From an uncultured Elusimicrobiales bacterium (GTDB lineage: Bacteria > Elusimicrobiota > Elusimicrobia > Elusimicrobiales > Elusimicrobiaceae): a stretch of 5,627 nucleotides of DNA. The stretch covers positions 1 to 5,627 of the forward strand of contig CALUZE010000088.1 in assembly GCA_944325235.1 (NCBI GenBank), given 5' to 3'. The notes under the pieces were generated by a model. It was not told the DNA's origin and ran no database searches. It worked only from the letters and a program-made list of their open reading frames with translations. The translations under genes were made by a program, and so were the position numbers. Positions 1 to 5,181 of the stretch are shown one piece after another. The stretch's first letter is position 1, and each line of letters starts with the position of its first letter.

Positions 1-84
1 TGTGGGCTGTGGGCTGTGGGCTGTGGGCTGTGGGCTGTGGGCTGTGGGCTGTGGGCTGTGGGCTGTGGGCTGTGGGCTGTGGGC
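1..84. repeat. Tandem heptamer repeat, 12 perfect copies of TGTGGGC
   Basis: Twelve uninterrupted, identical copies of the 7-bp unit TGTGGGC (GCCCACA on the other strand) run from the first base of the window. The array may be longer, because the window begins inside it. Seven is not a multiple of three, so each strand reads as a 21-nt cycle in all frames, and neither cycle contains a stop codon; the open frames across it are therefore an artefact of the repeat. It lies beyond the end of the capsid gene cluster. Such perfect short arrays mutate by slippage and often stop assemblies, so the copy number should be treated as uncertain. No function can be read from it. Confidence 0.95.
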
Positions 85-129
85 CAAAACAGGTTTGCGG
101 AGTTCTGGCAACCGGCGGCCCCACTTGCC

Positions 130-159
130 CCTTGGGGCAGATTAAAATCCGCCCCAAGG
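130..159 (-). terminator. Long hairpin after the cement gene; possible terminator or processing site
   Basis: The arms at 130-142 and 147-159 form a 13-position stem around a 4-nt loop, starting 37 nt after the cement-protein stop. Nine outer pairs are perfect. The 139/150 position is a G-U pair in minus-strand RNA but an A-C mismatch in plus-strand RNA, so the structure is better in the transcript of the phage operon. No U-run follows the stem on the minus strand, so it is not a standard intrinsic terminator. It could be a weak terminator, an attenuator or an RNA-stability element that lowers expression of genes beyond the capsid block. A smaller 5-bp hairpin (166-170/174-178) lies between it and the gene. 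Confidence 0.45.
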
Positions 160-196
160 CATTTTACGGCTCGGCCGTTAAACTGCACCCACCGGG

Positions 197-580
197 CTAC
201 TTCATATCCACCGCATCGGTCAGGAAGCACGAAAGCTTGCCGGCCGAACCGGAACCCGTTACGGTGTAGTAGGCGCGCAGGTAGCGTTTGGCGCCGTTGG
301 GCATAGCCAGGGCAAAGAGGTTTTTCACTTCGCCCAAGTCGGCCTGTTCAAACGTGGCCGAAAAGATTTCTTCCGCGGCGGAAAACGCTTCCGTATCGTC
401 CGTTTGCAGGGACACTTTCAGCTGGGTTACCCCCGCAAATGCTTCGTCCACGCGGCACACGGCAAACAGCGCGCCCGGGGCCGCGTTGCCGACGGCGCCC
501 AAGTCAATCACGTTTTCGGACGCAACGGTGGCCGTTACGGCCTGTTTATCAGACATCATGGCATTTTGGTCAAGTAACAT
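197..580 (-). CDS. Capsid cement/decoration protein, Bbp16-like
   Basis: This 127-residue protein resembles the Bbp16-type cement protein that binds the outside of BPP-1-like capsids and stabilises the shell. The family look is clear: an N-terminal SDKQAVTATVASENVIDLG segment (about residues 10-28), a middle LQTDDTEAFSAAEEI stretch (about 58-72), and RYLRAYYTVTG near the C-terminus. It has no signal peptide or membrane segment and is probably mostly beta strand. The start at 580 is chosen because AGGAGGA sits directly upstream, although the spacer is short (4 nt after GGAGG); later Met codons at residues 8-9 have no such site. That ribosome site overlaps the TAG stop of the capsid gene, 8 nt upstream, so translation is likely coupled. 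The position just after the major capsid gene matches the BPP-1 order as I remember it. The assignment rests on recalled family resemblance. Confidence 0.85.
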   Translation of the reverse strand: MLLDQNAMMSDKQAVTATVASENVIDLGAVGNAAPGALFAVCRVDEAFAGVTQLKVSLQTDDTEAFSAAEEIFSATFEQADLGEVKNLFALAMPNGAKRYLRAYYTVTGSGSAGKLSCFLTDAVDMK

Positions 581-588
581 AGTTCCTC

Positions 589-1566
589 CTATTTCACCAC
601 CGCTTCGGTGTCGGTAATCGCGTCGCAGATGTGAACCGGGATTTCGTTGAACGTCATCAGCGGGCGGGACGTAATCTGGTCCGGCGTGTACTGCACGTTG
701 GTGCGGTTGCTGGTCAGTTTTCTAAGAGCAGCCTTGACTGTACGGTTCATATACCACACGGGCTTGCCCATAGACAGGCTTTGGATGCGTTCTTCCAGTT
801 CGCACATTTGGTCAATCAGGTCGGACGGGACGTTTTTGACGTCAATGTTGCAAATGCGTCCGGCGTAACGCCAATCCTGCACGGCCAGGCCCAGTTTCCA
901 TTCAAAGTATTCCTTGTAGGCCGGGTATTCGTTGCCGTCGGCGTCAATGTGGTTGACGAGGCCGTGGTCCACGCGTTGGATGCCGGCTTTGGAGCCTTTG
1001 GGGAAGAAGGTGAACACTTTGTCCGTATCCCACACCACGAGATAAATGGAGGAGTTTTGCCCTTCGGTATCGCCGCCGGCGTCAATGACGTTGCGGGAGC
1101 TTTCGGCGCCGTCCAATTCGCAGTAGCGCGCGGCCAGACCGGTAAAGCGTTCGGGGTGTTCGCCCACGTTACCGTAGATGAGGTTGGAAGCCATGGTGTT
1201 GGACATCCCGGCGATAATCGCGCGGGACTGGCCCGTGCGCACCGCTTCCACGTGGCCGCCCTTTTCGGCCACCAGTTTATCCACTACGGAATAGGCCGAC
1301 AGCGTGCCGTACGATTCCACCACTACTTTGGTAGTGGCTTTGGCGGGTTCAATGCCCTGGTAGGCGCGGCGCCAGGTGCCTTCCGGGATGCCGGTGCGCA
1401 CGGCGTATTCGTGGCCGCTGTCTAACGAGCTTTCCACCACCAACGCATCGGCGATGATATCGTTGGACTGGCTTAAAACCTCGGCGATGGCCAGCTCTTG
1501 GCCGGACGGGTCAAATTGTTTGGCGTAATCCACCAAGCTGTAATGTTTGTCAGCAATAATTGCCAT
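589..1566 (-). CDS. Major capsid protein (BPP-1/epsilon15-type, HK97 fold)
   Basis: This 325-residue protein is the shell subunit that would form the icosahedral head. It resembles the GP7-type major capsid proteins of short-tailed phages such as epsilon15 and BPP-1, which have about the same length. Recognisable segments are YAVRTGIPEGTWRRAYQGI (about 54-72) followed by the PAKATTKVVVESYGTLSAY region (74-92), and the middle stretch around SSIYLVVWD (172-180) and the conserved-looking YFEWKLGLAVQDWRY (220-234). The HK97 fold is inferred from the family, not visible directly. The start at 1566 has AAGGAG at 1578-1573, six bases upstream, which overlaps the scaffold stop codon; only 11 nt separate the genes. 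It sits between scaffold and cement genes, the expected place. No frameshift or odd composition is seen, so the gene looks intact. Confidence 0.92.
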   Translation of the reverse strand: MAIIADKHYSLVDYAKQFDPSGQELAIAEVLSQSNDIIADALVVESSLDSGHEYAVRTGIPEGTWRRAYQGIEPAKATTKVVVESYGTLSAYSVVDKLVAEKGGHVEAVRTGQSRAIIAGMSNTMASNLIYGNVGEHPERFTGLAARYCELDGAESSRNVIDAGGDTEGQNSSIYLVVWDTDKVFTFFPKGSKAGIQRVDHGLVNHIDADGNEYPAYKEYFEWKLGLAVQDWRYAGRICNIDVKNVPSDLIDQMCELEERIQSLSMGKPVWYMNRTVKAALRKLTSNRTNVQYTPDQITSRPLMTFNEIPVHICDAITDTEAVVK

Positions 1567-1577
1567 TTAATTCTCCT

Positions 1578-2201
1578 TTAATTGCGGTTTCCGTACAACG
1601 CCTCGGCGAAGGTTTTGTCCTGCACGGCGGCGGGTTTTCCGCCGGGCATACAATCTTCGCTGATGGATTTGCCAATCTCGTTAAAGGTACGGACGATAAC
1701 GGGATGGTTCCCCAGCCCCGTGGCTTGCAGCAGTTCGCGCAGTTCGGGGCCGCCGAACGCGTCAGCCGCGCGCACGGCCCGCTCCAGGGCTTGGTCAAAC
1801 TGCGGGCCGTAATAAGCCTTGGTCTGCTCGGCCCAGCGCTCCACAATTTGGCGTTTTTCTTCTTCGCCTTGTTGGGCGCCGGTACGGGCGTAGCGGGCTT
1901 CCAGGTCCACGAGTTTTTGCACTTGGTCGGCCGTCAGGCCCATTTCGTGCGCGGTAGTTTTTAACTCTTCCAGCGCGCCTTCGGGCCAGGTGACGTCTTC
2001 CGGCCAGCAAACGGCGGCATAAGCCTCCGGGTCAGGGGAAGGTTCCGTCCGGTTGGGTTCCGGGTCCGGCGTGTTTTTTGCATCCGGCTCCGGGGAAGCG
2101 GCAGAGGTTGCCTGCGCGGACGGGGCGTTCAAATCGGGCTGCGGGGCGGCAGCAGGGTGTTGCAAAGCGGCTTGCGGGGCCGCGGGTTCGGTCGGGTTCA
2201 T
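1578..2201 (-). CDS. Scaffold / capsid assembly protein
   Basis: This 207-residue protein probably acts as the internal scaffold that guides capsid subunits into a procapsid and then leaves. The first 60 or so residues are rich in Pro, Ala, Glu and Asp and look disordered. Residues 72-150 are charged and helical. The C-terminal part contains GLGNHPVIVRTFNEIGKSISED (162-183), a segment typical of phage capsid-assembly/scaffold proteins. The frame stays open back to 2423, but the start is placed at 2201: GGAGGA lies at 2216-2211, ten bases from this ATG, and the ATG overlaps the TGA of the preceding gene (ATGA, 4 bp), which suggests translational coupling. The longer version would overlap the upstream gene by over 220 bp. 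No protease motif is evident. It directly precedes the major capsid gene, as expected. Confidence 0.85.
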   Translation of the reverse strand: MNPTEPAAPQAALQHPAAAPQPDLNAPSAQATSAASPEPDAKNTPDPEPNRTEPSPDPEAYAAVCWPEDVTWPEGALEELKTTAHEMGLTADQVQKLVDLEARYARTGAQQGEEEKRQIVERWAEQTKAYYGPQFDQALERAVRAADAFGGPELRELLQATGLGNHPVIVRTFNEIGKSISEDCMPGGKPAAVQDKTFAEALYGNRN

Positions 2202-2503
2202 TGGGTTATTTCCTCCGTTAGACGGTTGATTTCGTTTTGTTCGGACTGCACCTGCGAGCGGTATTCCCCCCGCATTTGCGCATAGGCGGACGGGGCCACT
2301 TCTTCTATTTCCGCCAGCAAAAACAGCCCGATGCTCTGCTGCCCGCAATGAAATGCGGTAGCATAAGGGTCCCCCGGTACAAAGCCGTGCTGGTGCAGTT
2401 GGGCGGCTTGCAAAATGCGCCACAGCAGGCGGCGGCCTTGTACGGTTTTTAAGACGGCCTGCAAATCGCAGGCGTTGCGTTTTTTAAGTTGTTTTTCGTT
2501 CAT
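2198..2503 (-). CDS. Small phage structural-module protein, Bbp19-like
   Basis: This 101-residue protein resembles a small family found between portal and scaffold genes in BPP-1-like phages (Bbp19-like by memory); its function is not known to me. Visible marks are DLQAVLKTVQGRRLLWRILQ (13-32), an aromatic/His/Gly middle ending in FHCGQQSIGLFLLAEI (51-66), then AP..Y..M (70-77) and a charged, coiled-coil-like tail (80-101). Related proteins share the GRR..WR.L and GQ..IGL..L..I patterns. It has no signal peptide; the hydrophobic GLFLLAEI is too short to cross a membrane. Its TGA overlaps the scaffold ATG by 4 bp. Oddly, no ribosome site is close to its ATG: the six preceding bases are AACCCT, and a 9-bp stem ends just before them. 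An AAAGGA at 2524-2519 is 15 nt away and inside that hairpin. Confidence 0.78.
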   Translation of the reverse strand: MNEKQLKKRNACDLQAVLKTVQGRRLLWRILQAAQLHQHGFVPGDPYATAFHCGQQSIGLFLLAEIEEVAPSAYAQMRGEYRSQVQSEQNEINRLTEEITQ

Positions 2504-2509
2504 AGGGTT

Positions 2510-2541
2510 GGGAGCCCGTCCTTTCGGCGGGGCGGGCTCCC
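2510..2541 (-). promoter_or_regulatory. Hairpin immediately upstream of the Bbp19-like start codon
   Basis: GGGAGCCCG at 2510-2518 is the exact reverse complement of 2533-2541, giving a 9-bp GC-rich stem that ends only six bases before the ATG at 2503. Further pairs (2520-2521 with 2530-2531) are possible inside. In minus-strand RNA the only purine-rich ribosome-site-like stretch, AAAGGA (2524-2519), lies on the inner side of this hairpin. The placement suggests control of translation of the small gene, or a portal transcript terminator, but no U-run follows. The pairing is seen directly; the role is inferred. Confidence 0.5.
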
Positions 2542-2557
2542 CGGGCTGGGCAGCGTT

Positions 2558-2662
2558 CGCTTATGTAGACGCCTGCCGCAGCGCCCAAAGGGGTGGGCGG
2601 GAAACGCTTGGCCGGCCAACCGTTTCCCGCTCTGTGCCGGGCCGTACCGCTTATGAAGACGC
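2558..2662. repeat. Pair of 15-nt direct repeats, starts 90 bp apart
   Basis: CGCTTATGTAGACGC at 2558-2572 recurs as CGCTTATGAAGACGC at 2648-2662, 14 of 15 bases identical. Both copies lie in the non-coding gap between portal and Bbp19-like gene, and they flank a 34-bp inverted repeat. The first copy falls mostly in the loop of a bulged stem (2549-2556 with 2569-2577). The second falls in the interval between a 7-bp inverted pair (2632-2638 and 2669-2675). They could be protein-binding sites, remnants of a small duplicated element or chance; two copies are too few to choose. Confidence 0.55.
2597..2630. promoter_or_regulatory. 34-bp inverted repeat in the portal to Bbp19-like gap
   Basis: GCGGGAAACG (2597-2606) pairs perfectly with CGTTTCCCGC (2621-2630). 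After one C-C mismatch the centre is the perfect palindrome TTGGCCGGCCAA (2608-2619). The structure forms on either strand and has no U-run, so it is not an ordinary terminator. Possible roles are an RNA processing or stability hairpin between portal and downstream genes, or a binding site for a dimeric protein. It sits 53 nt after the portal stop. Confidence 0.6.
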
Positions 2663-2683
2663 GCCGCGGGCACAGCTTTGTTT

Positions 2684-4267
2684 TTACTTATCCGGAAGGG
2701 AATTATTTTGCGGGGCCGCCGCTTGCAAGAGGGCGGCTTGTTGGCGGGCGGAGCGGATTTGCTCGGTTTCCTGTGCGCTGCGCAAGAGGGCGGGCGCTAC
2801 GCCCAGGGTATTGAGGCCTTCTTCCAAGGCGCGGTCGTAGTCTATGCGGTCCAATACGTCCGGGCGGGCAGAAGCCAGCGACGCCGCATAATTCAGCCCC
2901 TGCACTAACGCCGCCAGGCCCGCCGCTTTTTGCGCTTGTGCAATCATAGACACATATTCCACCTTCATTTCCAGCCCTTGGATGCTTTGCGGCGGCTCGG
3001 GCAAAAGGCCTTGGCGCACCAGCAAATTAAAAGCGCGGTCAATCAGCGGGTCCAACAGTTCATTTTTCAACCGCTCCAACACGGGCCCCAACACCAGGAG
3101 TTTTTCCTGATGGCGTTCGGCCACTTCGGCGGCGGTCATATTGGAATAGTTTTGCGTGGAAAGCATTAAAAACACGTCGGCAAAGAATTGGGCGCGGATG
3201 GTGTCGCGCACGCTTTGGATGGACGCTTCCAACGATTTTAAATCCGGCTGGACCTGATAGGCCGGTTTCACGGCGGCGTCCGTGGTGCCGCTGTAGCGCG
3301 TAATGCCGCCGGGCAGCAGGTTCACTTCCCCCTGCACATTGGCCGAAACCATCATCGGCGGGTTGGTGCTTTTGTCCAGCGCGACGAGTTTGGTCTTCTG
3401 CATTTTTTGCAGCATTTTTACGTCGCCCAAGCATTTCCAGCCCGGGCCGCGGCCGTACGTATCGGACGCGTTTTTCACTTCCCAGCGCGCCGCAATCACG
3501 GGGAATTCGCGGTATCCGCTTTGGCGCAAGAGGTGCCCGTCCGCCGTCAAATAAACGGACGTGTAGGGCATATGGGCGTTGTCTTTTTTGGCAGGATCCG
3601 CGGCGGGGTTGGGCCAGATGAGGTGGATGATTTTGTGCCAGCGCAGGGAGCGTTTGTCTTCGCATTCGCGGCGCACGGCAGGCGGCAGGTGTTCGGTGCC
3701 GAAGGTCTTTTGCATTTGTTCGGCCGTCATAAAGAACTCCCGTCCGAAGCGGTCCACGCGGCCCGCGGCGTCCGTCCCCAGGCAGTATTCGCCAATGGTA
3801 AACGGGCGGCAGCGGATGCCTTTCTGCGGGTCTTCCTCCAGCAAAAACGCCGCCGTGCCAAAGACGGCAATTTCCTGGTAGAAGCCGTGCAGCACGCTGT
3901 ACACGTTGCTTTTGGCAAACACGTCTTCCAAGCGTTTTTTGATTTCAAACACCCATTCCCGCGCCCCGGGCAGGTTCATCAGTTCTTCGGGCGCGAGGGT
4001 CAAATCAAACCAACTGCGCGAAGGGCTGGTCAGCCCGCTCATCATCCCGGCGCAGAGCACTTCCACCGCCAGGCACGGGTCGGAATCCAACAGGGTTTTG
4101 TGGTCAATGCGGCGGCCTTGGTTCGGGGTTTGCCCGTCAAAAAAGCCGCGGGTGGGCGCCAGGTAGGAGGCGAGTTCCTTCCAAACGGGCGTCCAGGAGG
4201 CGCGCTCGTTTTTCAGTTCGTCGTACAGGCGCAAATAATCGGTTTTCGGTTGGTTATTATTTTTCAT
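2684..4267 (-). CDS. Portal protein (head-to-tail connector)
   Basis: This 527-residue protein forms the ring at one capsid vertex through which DNA enters and to which the tail attaches. It belongs to the head-tail connector family of short-tailed phages (T7 gp8-like; Pfam Head-tail_con by memory), with normal family length. Key segments are the N-terminal YDELKNERASWTPVWKELASYLAPTRG (15-41), then LCAGMMSGLTSPSRSWFDL (71-89), a near-diagnostic region, and FYQEIAVFGTAAFLLEED (129-146). The C-terminal part is helical and Ala/Gln-rich. The start at 4267 is the first Met of the frame, and the protein begins as the family does, but no ribosome site precedes it (upstream bases are GATACCCCT). The frame continues open upstream without another good start. 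In related phages the terminase large subunit normally precedes this gene; here a divergent small gene does. It appears complete. Confidence 0.93.
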   Translation of the reverse strand: MKNNNQPKTDYLRLYDELKNERASWTPVWKELASYLAPTRGFFDGQTPNQGRRIDHKTLLDSDPCLAVEVLCAGMMSGLTSPSRSWFDLTLAPEELMNLPGAREWVFEIKKRLEDVFAKSNVYSVLHGFYQEIAVFGTAAFLLEEDPQKGIRCRPFTIGEYCLGTDAAGRVDRFGREFFMTAEQMQKTFGTEHLPPAVRRECEDKRSLRWHKIIHLIWPNPAADPAKKDNAHMPYTSVYLTADGHLLRQSGYREFPVIAARWEVKNASDTYGRGPGWKCLGDVKMLQKMQKTKLVALDKSTNPPMMVSANVQGEVNLLPGGITRYSGTTDAAVKPAYQVQPDLKSLEASIQSVRDTIRAQFFADVFLMLSTQNYSNMTAAEVAERHQEKLLVLGPVLERLKNELLDPLIDRAFNLLVRQGLLPEPPQSIQGLEMKVEYVSMIAQAQKAAGLAALVQGLNYAASLASARPDVLDRIDYDRALEEGLNTLGVAPALLRSAQETEQIRSARQQAALLQAAAPQNNSLPDK

Positions 4268-4312
4268 AGGGGTATCAAACGGCAGGAGTGTGCACGGACG
4301 GAAGAAATTTAC

Positions 4313-4335
4313 TAAGATAGAAGAAAGAAGGAGGG
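4313..4335 (+). promoter_or_regulatory. Ribosome site and weak -10 candidate for the small membrane protein gene
   Basis: AAGGAGGG at 4328-4335 is a near-ideal ribosome site, seven bases before the ATG at 4343, and is the main reason to believe this short gene. TAAGAT at 4313-4318 could be a -10 box, but no convincing -35 lies 16-18 bases further upstream, so the promoter part is weak. Confidence 0.5.
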
Positions 4336-4342
4336 TACGACT

Positions 4343-4522
4343 ATGATGGGCTTAATTACTATTTTGTTTTTTGTGGTATTGCTGGCGGTGCCGGGGTTCT
4401 ACATCATTACGCGCAAGGTGTTCCCGCGCGGAAGCAAAAAATCCGCCATGTGGGTTTCCGTTCTGCTCACGGTGGTGCTGGTGGTTATTTTGGCCCTTGC
4501 ACTGGCCGCTACGCCCGTGTAA
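4343..4522 (+). CDS. Small two-helix membrane protein, 59 aa, unknown function
   Basis: I do not recognise this protein. It reads MMGLITILFFVV and so on, with one hydrophobic segment at about residues 3-23, a basic loop TRKVFPRGSKKS (24-35), and a second hydrophobic segment at about 37-57 that ends ATPV. The positive loop predicts a hairpin in the inner membrane with the loop in the cytoplasm and both ends outside. Support for a real gene is strong: AAGGAGGG seven bases upstream, and a perfect intrinsic terminator 20 bases after the TAA, making a complete single-gene unit. A second ATG directly follows the first. It is on the opposite strand to, and divergent from, the portal. It could be a host gene, a phage accessory gene or a small toxin/holin-like protein; nothing in the sequence decides this. 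Confidence 0.8.
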   Translation: MMGLITILFFVVLLAVPGFYIITRKVFPRGSKKSAMWVSVLLTVVLVVILALALAATPV

Positions 4523-4542
4523 CCAAACATTTTTGCCAAACA

Positions 4543-4567
4543 CCCGCCCCGCAAGGGCGGGTTTTTT
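4543..4567 (+). terminator. Intrinsic terminator of the small membrane protein gene
   Basis: CCCGCCC (4543-4549) and GGGCGGG (4555-4561) form a 7-bp GC-only stem with a CGCAA loop, followed at once by six T residues (4562-4567). It starts 20 bases after the TAA of the 59-codon gene. On the minus strand the same stem is followed only by TGTTTGG, so it would stop leftward transcripts weakly if at all. Confidence 0.93.
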
Positions 4568-4667
4568 ATGCAAAAATTTCCGCTGCGGGCGCAAAAAACC
4601 CGTGCCAAACTGTTACAAATTGTAGGAAATAAAAAAGATACTGCGGTAGGATTACTTCTATTTTTTT

Positions 4668-4697
4668 ATTATAGCATAAAATAAAATTATTTGTCAA
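4668..4697 (-). promoter_or_regulatory. Near-ideal sigma70-type promoter, reading leftward
   Basis: On the minus strand, TTGACA (4697-4692) and TATAAT (4673-4668) are both exact consensus boxes, 18 bp apart. TG at 4676-4675 adds an extended -10 motif, and an A-rich run at 4712-4700 just upstream resembles an UP element. Transcription should start near 4661 and run left. It meets the minus-strand face of the 4543-4561 hairpin, then passes antisense through the 59-codon gene to the portal, whose ATG is about 394 nt away. It therefore either drives a small RNA or gives the capsid operon a long leader. A second exact TTGACA lies upstream at 4764-4759 with a poor -10 (AATAAA, 4741-4736). Confidence 0.85.
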
Positions 4698-4891
4698 GCA
4701 TTTTTTTGTTTTGCAAGAACTCCCGACGGAAAAAGTTTATTTGGAACTCATATGACGCTGTCAAAGGAATGGCCGGTTTGCAGGAAGGAGTGGAAAGAAA
4801 GGATATTGTAGGTCCGCAGGGCCGCAAAAAATGGTTGCAACGGCTTGACAGGCAGAACGGGTGGCCCAAAACGACACACGCTTGCCCCGCC
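4698..4891. other. Gene-free spacer upstream of the promoter
   Basis: Nothing here is supported as a gene. A plus-strand frame is open from 4691 to 5074, but it starts with TTG inside the minus-strand promoter, has no ribosome site, and its second half is antisense to the gene ending at 4936. A minus-strand 60-codon frame (4869-4687) also lacks a ribosome site and ends inside the promoter. The first part is AT-rich and becomes GC-rich rightward. Confidence 0.5.
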
Positions 4892-4912
4892 TGGGCCGCA
4901 CCGCCCGGCCCA
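4892..4912 (-). terminator. Hairpin after the ChaN/TraB-like gene; possible terminator
   Basis: TGGGCCG (4892-4898) pairs exactly with CGGCCCA (4906-4912) around a 7-nt loop, 23 nt beyond the stop codon at 4936. It is in the right place to end the minus-strand transcript, but the bases that follow on that strand are G-rich with no U-run, so intrinsic termination is doubtful. Confidence 0.35.
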
Positions 4913-4935
4913 ACAGTACAAACTCAAACAAAAGA

Positions 4936-5181
4936 TTATTTGGAATGGAAGATGACCGTCATATCCGCGCCCAATACTTTTTTAAGCGGCGTGTCTTTTT
5001 CCCAGCGTTCCACCAGCTTGGCGTTTTTGGAAGCGCGGAACTGCTTGCAGATTTCGTCCGTTTCCCGCAGGTAGCGGAAAAGCGGATTATTGTATTTTAA
5101 AAAGGTCGGCGTGGTAAAAAGCATTACAAACGCGTCTTTTCCCAACAGCCGCGGCAGGCTGGAGTTGCGGTGATAACTCAC
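4936..5181 (-). CDS. C-terminal portion of the split ChaN/TraB-like gene
   Basis: This 81-codon frame encodes a soluble, basic stretch, beginning SYHRNSSLPRLLGKDAF and ending GADMTVIFHSK. Taken alone it could start at GTG 5181, which overlaps the TGA of the upstream frame (GTGA). I see no ribosome site of its own. The better reading is that it is the tail of the upstream protein: adding one G to the GGGG at 5193-5190 joins the frames as IVPG-EWH-VSYHRN, with no stop and natural-looking sequence. The joined protein would show about 230 residues in this window. I do not recognise this segment as an independent domain. It may be a pseudogene part, a sequencing error, or less likely a coupled second gene. 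Confidence 0.55.
   Translation of the reverse strand: MSYHRNSSLPRLLGKDAFVMLFTTPTFLKYNNPLFRYLRETDEICKQFRASKNAKLVERWEKDTPLKKVLGADMTVIFHSK

Noticed and set aside
9..306. Plus-strand frames with a repeated WAVGCGL peptide
   Set aside because: They arise from the stop-free heptamer array and have no ribosome site; past the array they run antisense to the cement gene.
631..1425. Long plus-strand open frame of 264 codons
   Set aside because: It is antisense to the major capsid gene, whose protein is recognisable; the frame is open because of the GC-biased codons of that gene.
2558..2662. CRISPR array or attachment-site pair
   Set aside because: Only two short copies exist, without regular spacers, cas genes, an integrase or a tRNA gene nearby.
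197..4267. Diversity-generating retroelement, as carried by phage BPP-1
   Set aside because: No reverse transcriptase, template/variable repeat pair or receptor-binding gene is visible; only head genes are present.
3407..4315. Plus-strand open frame of 302 codons
   Set aside because: It is antisense to the portal gene and its protein is low-complexity, rich in His, Gly, Ala and Phe, as expected of a shadow frame.
4352..4608. Minus-strand frames of 69-80 codons downstream of the strong promoter
   Set aside because: They have no ribosome site, their proteins do not look natural, and they are mostly antisense to the well-supported 59-codon gene.
4691..5074. Plus-strand 127-codon frame beside the promoter
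   Set aside because: It starts with TTG within the minus-strand -35 region, has no ribosome site, and its second half is antisense to the ChaN/TraB-like gene.
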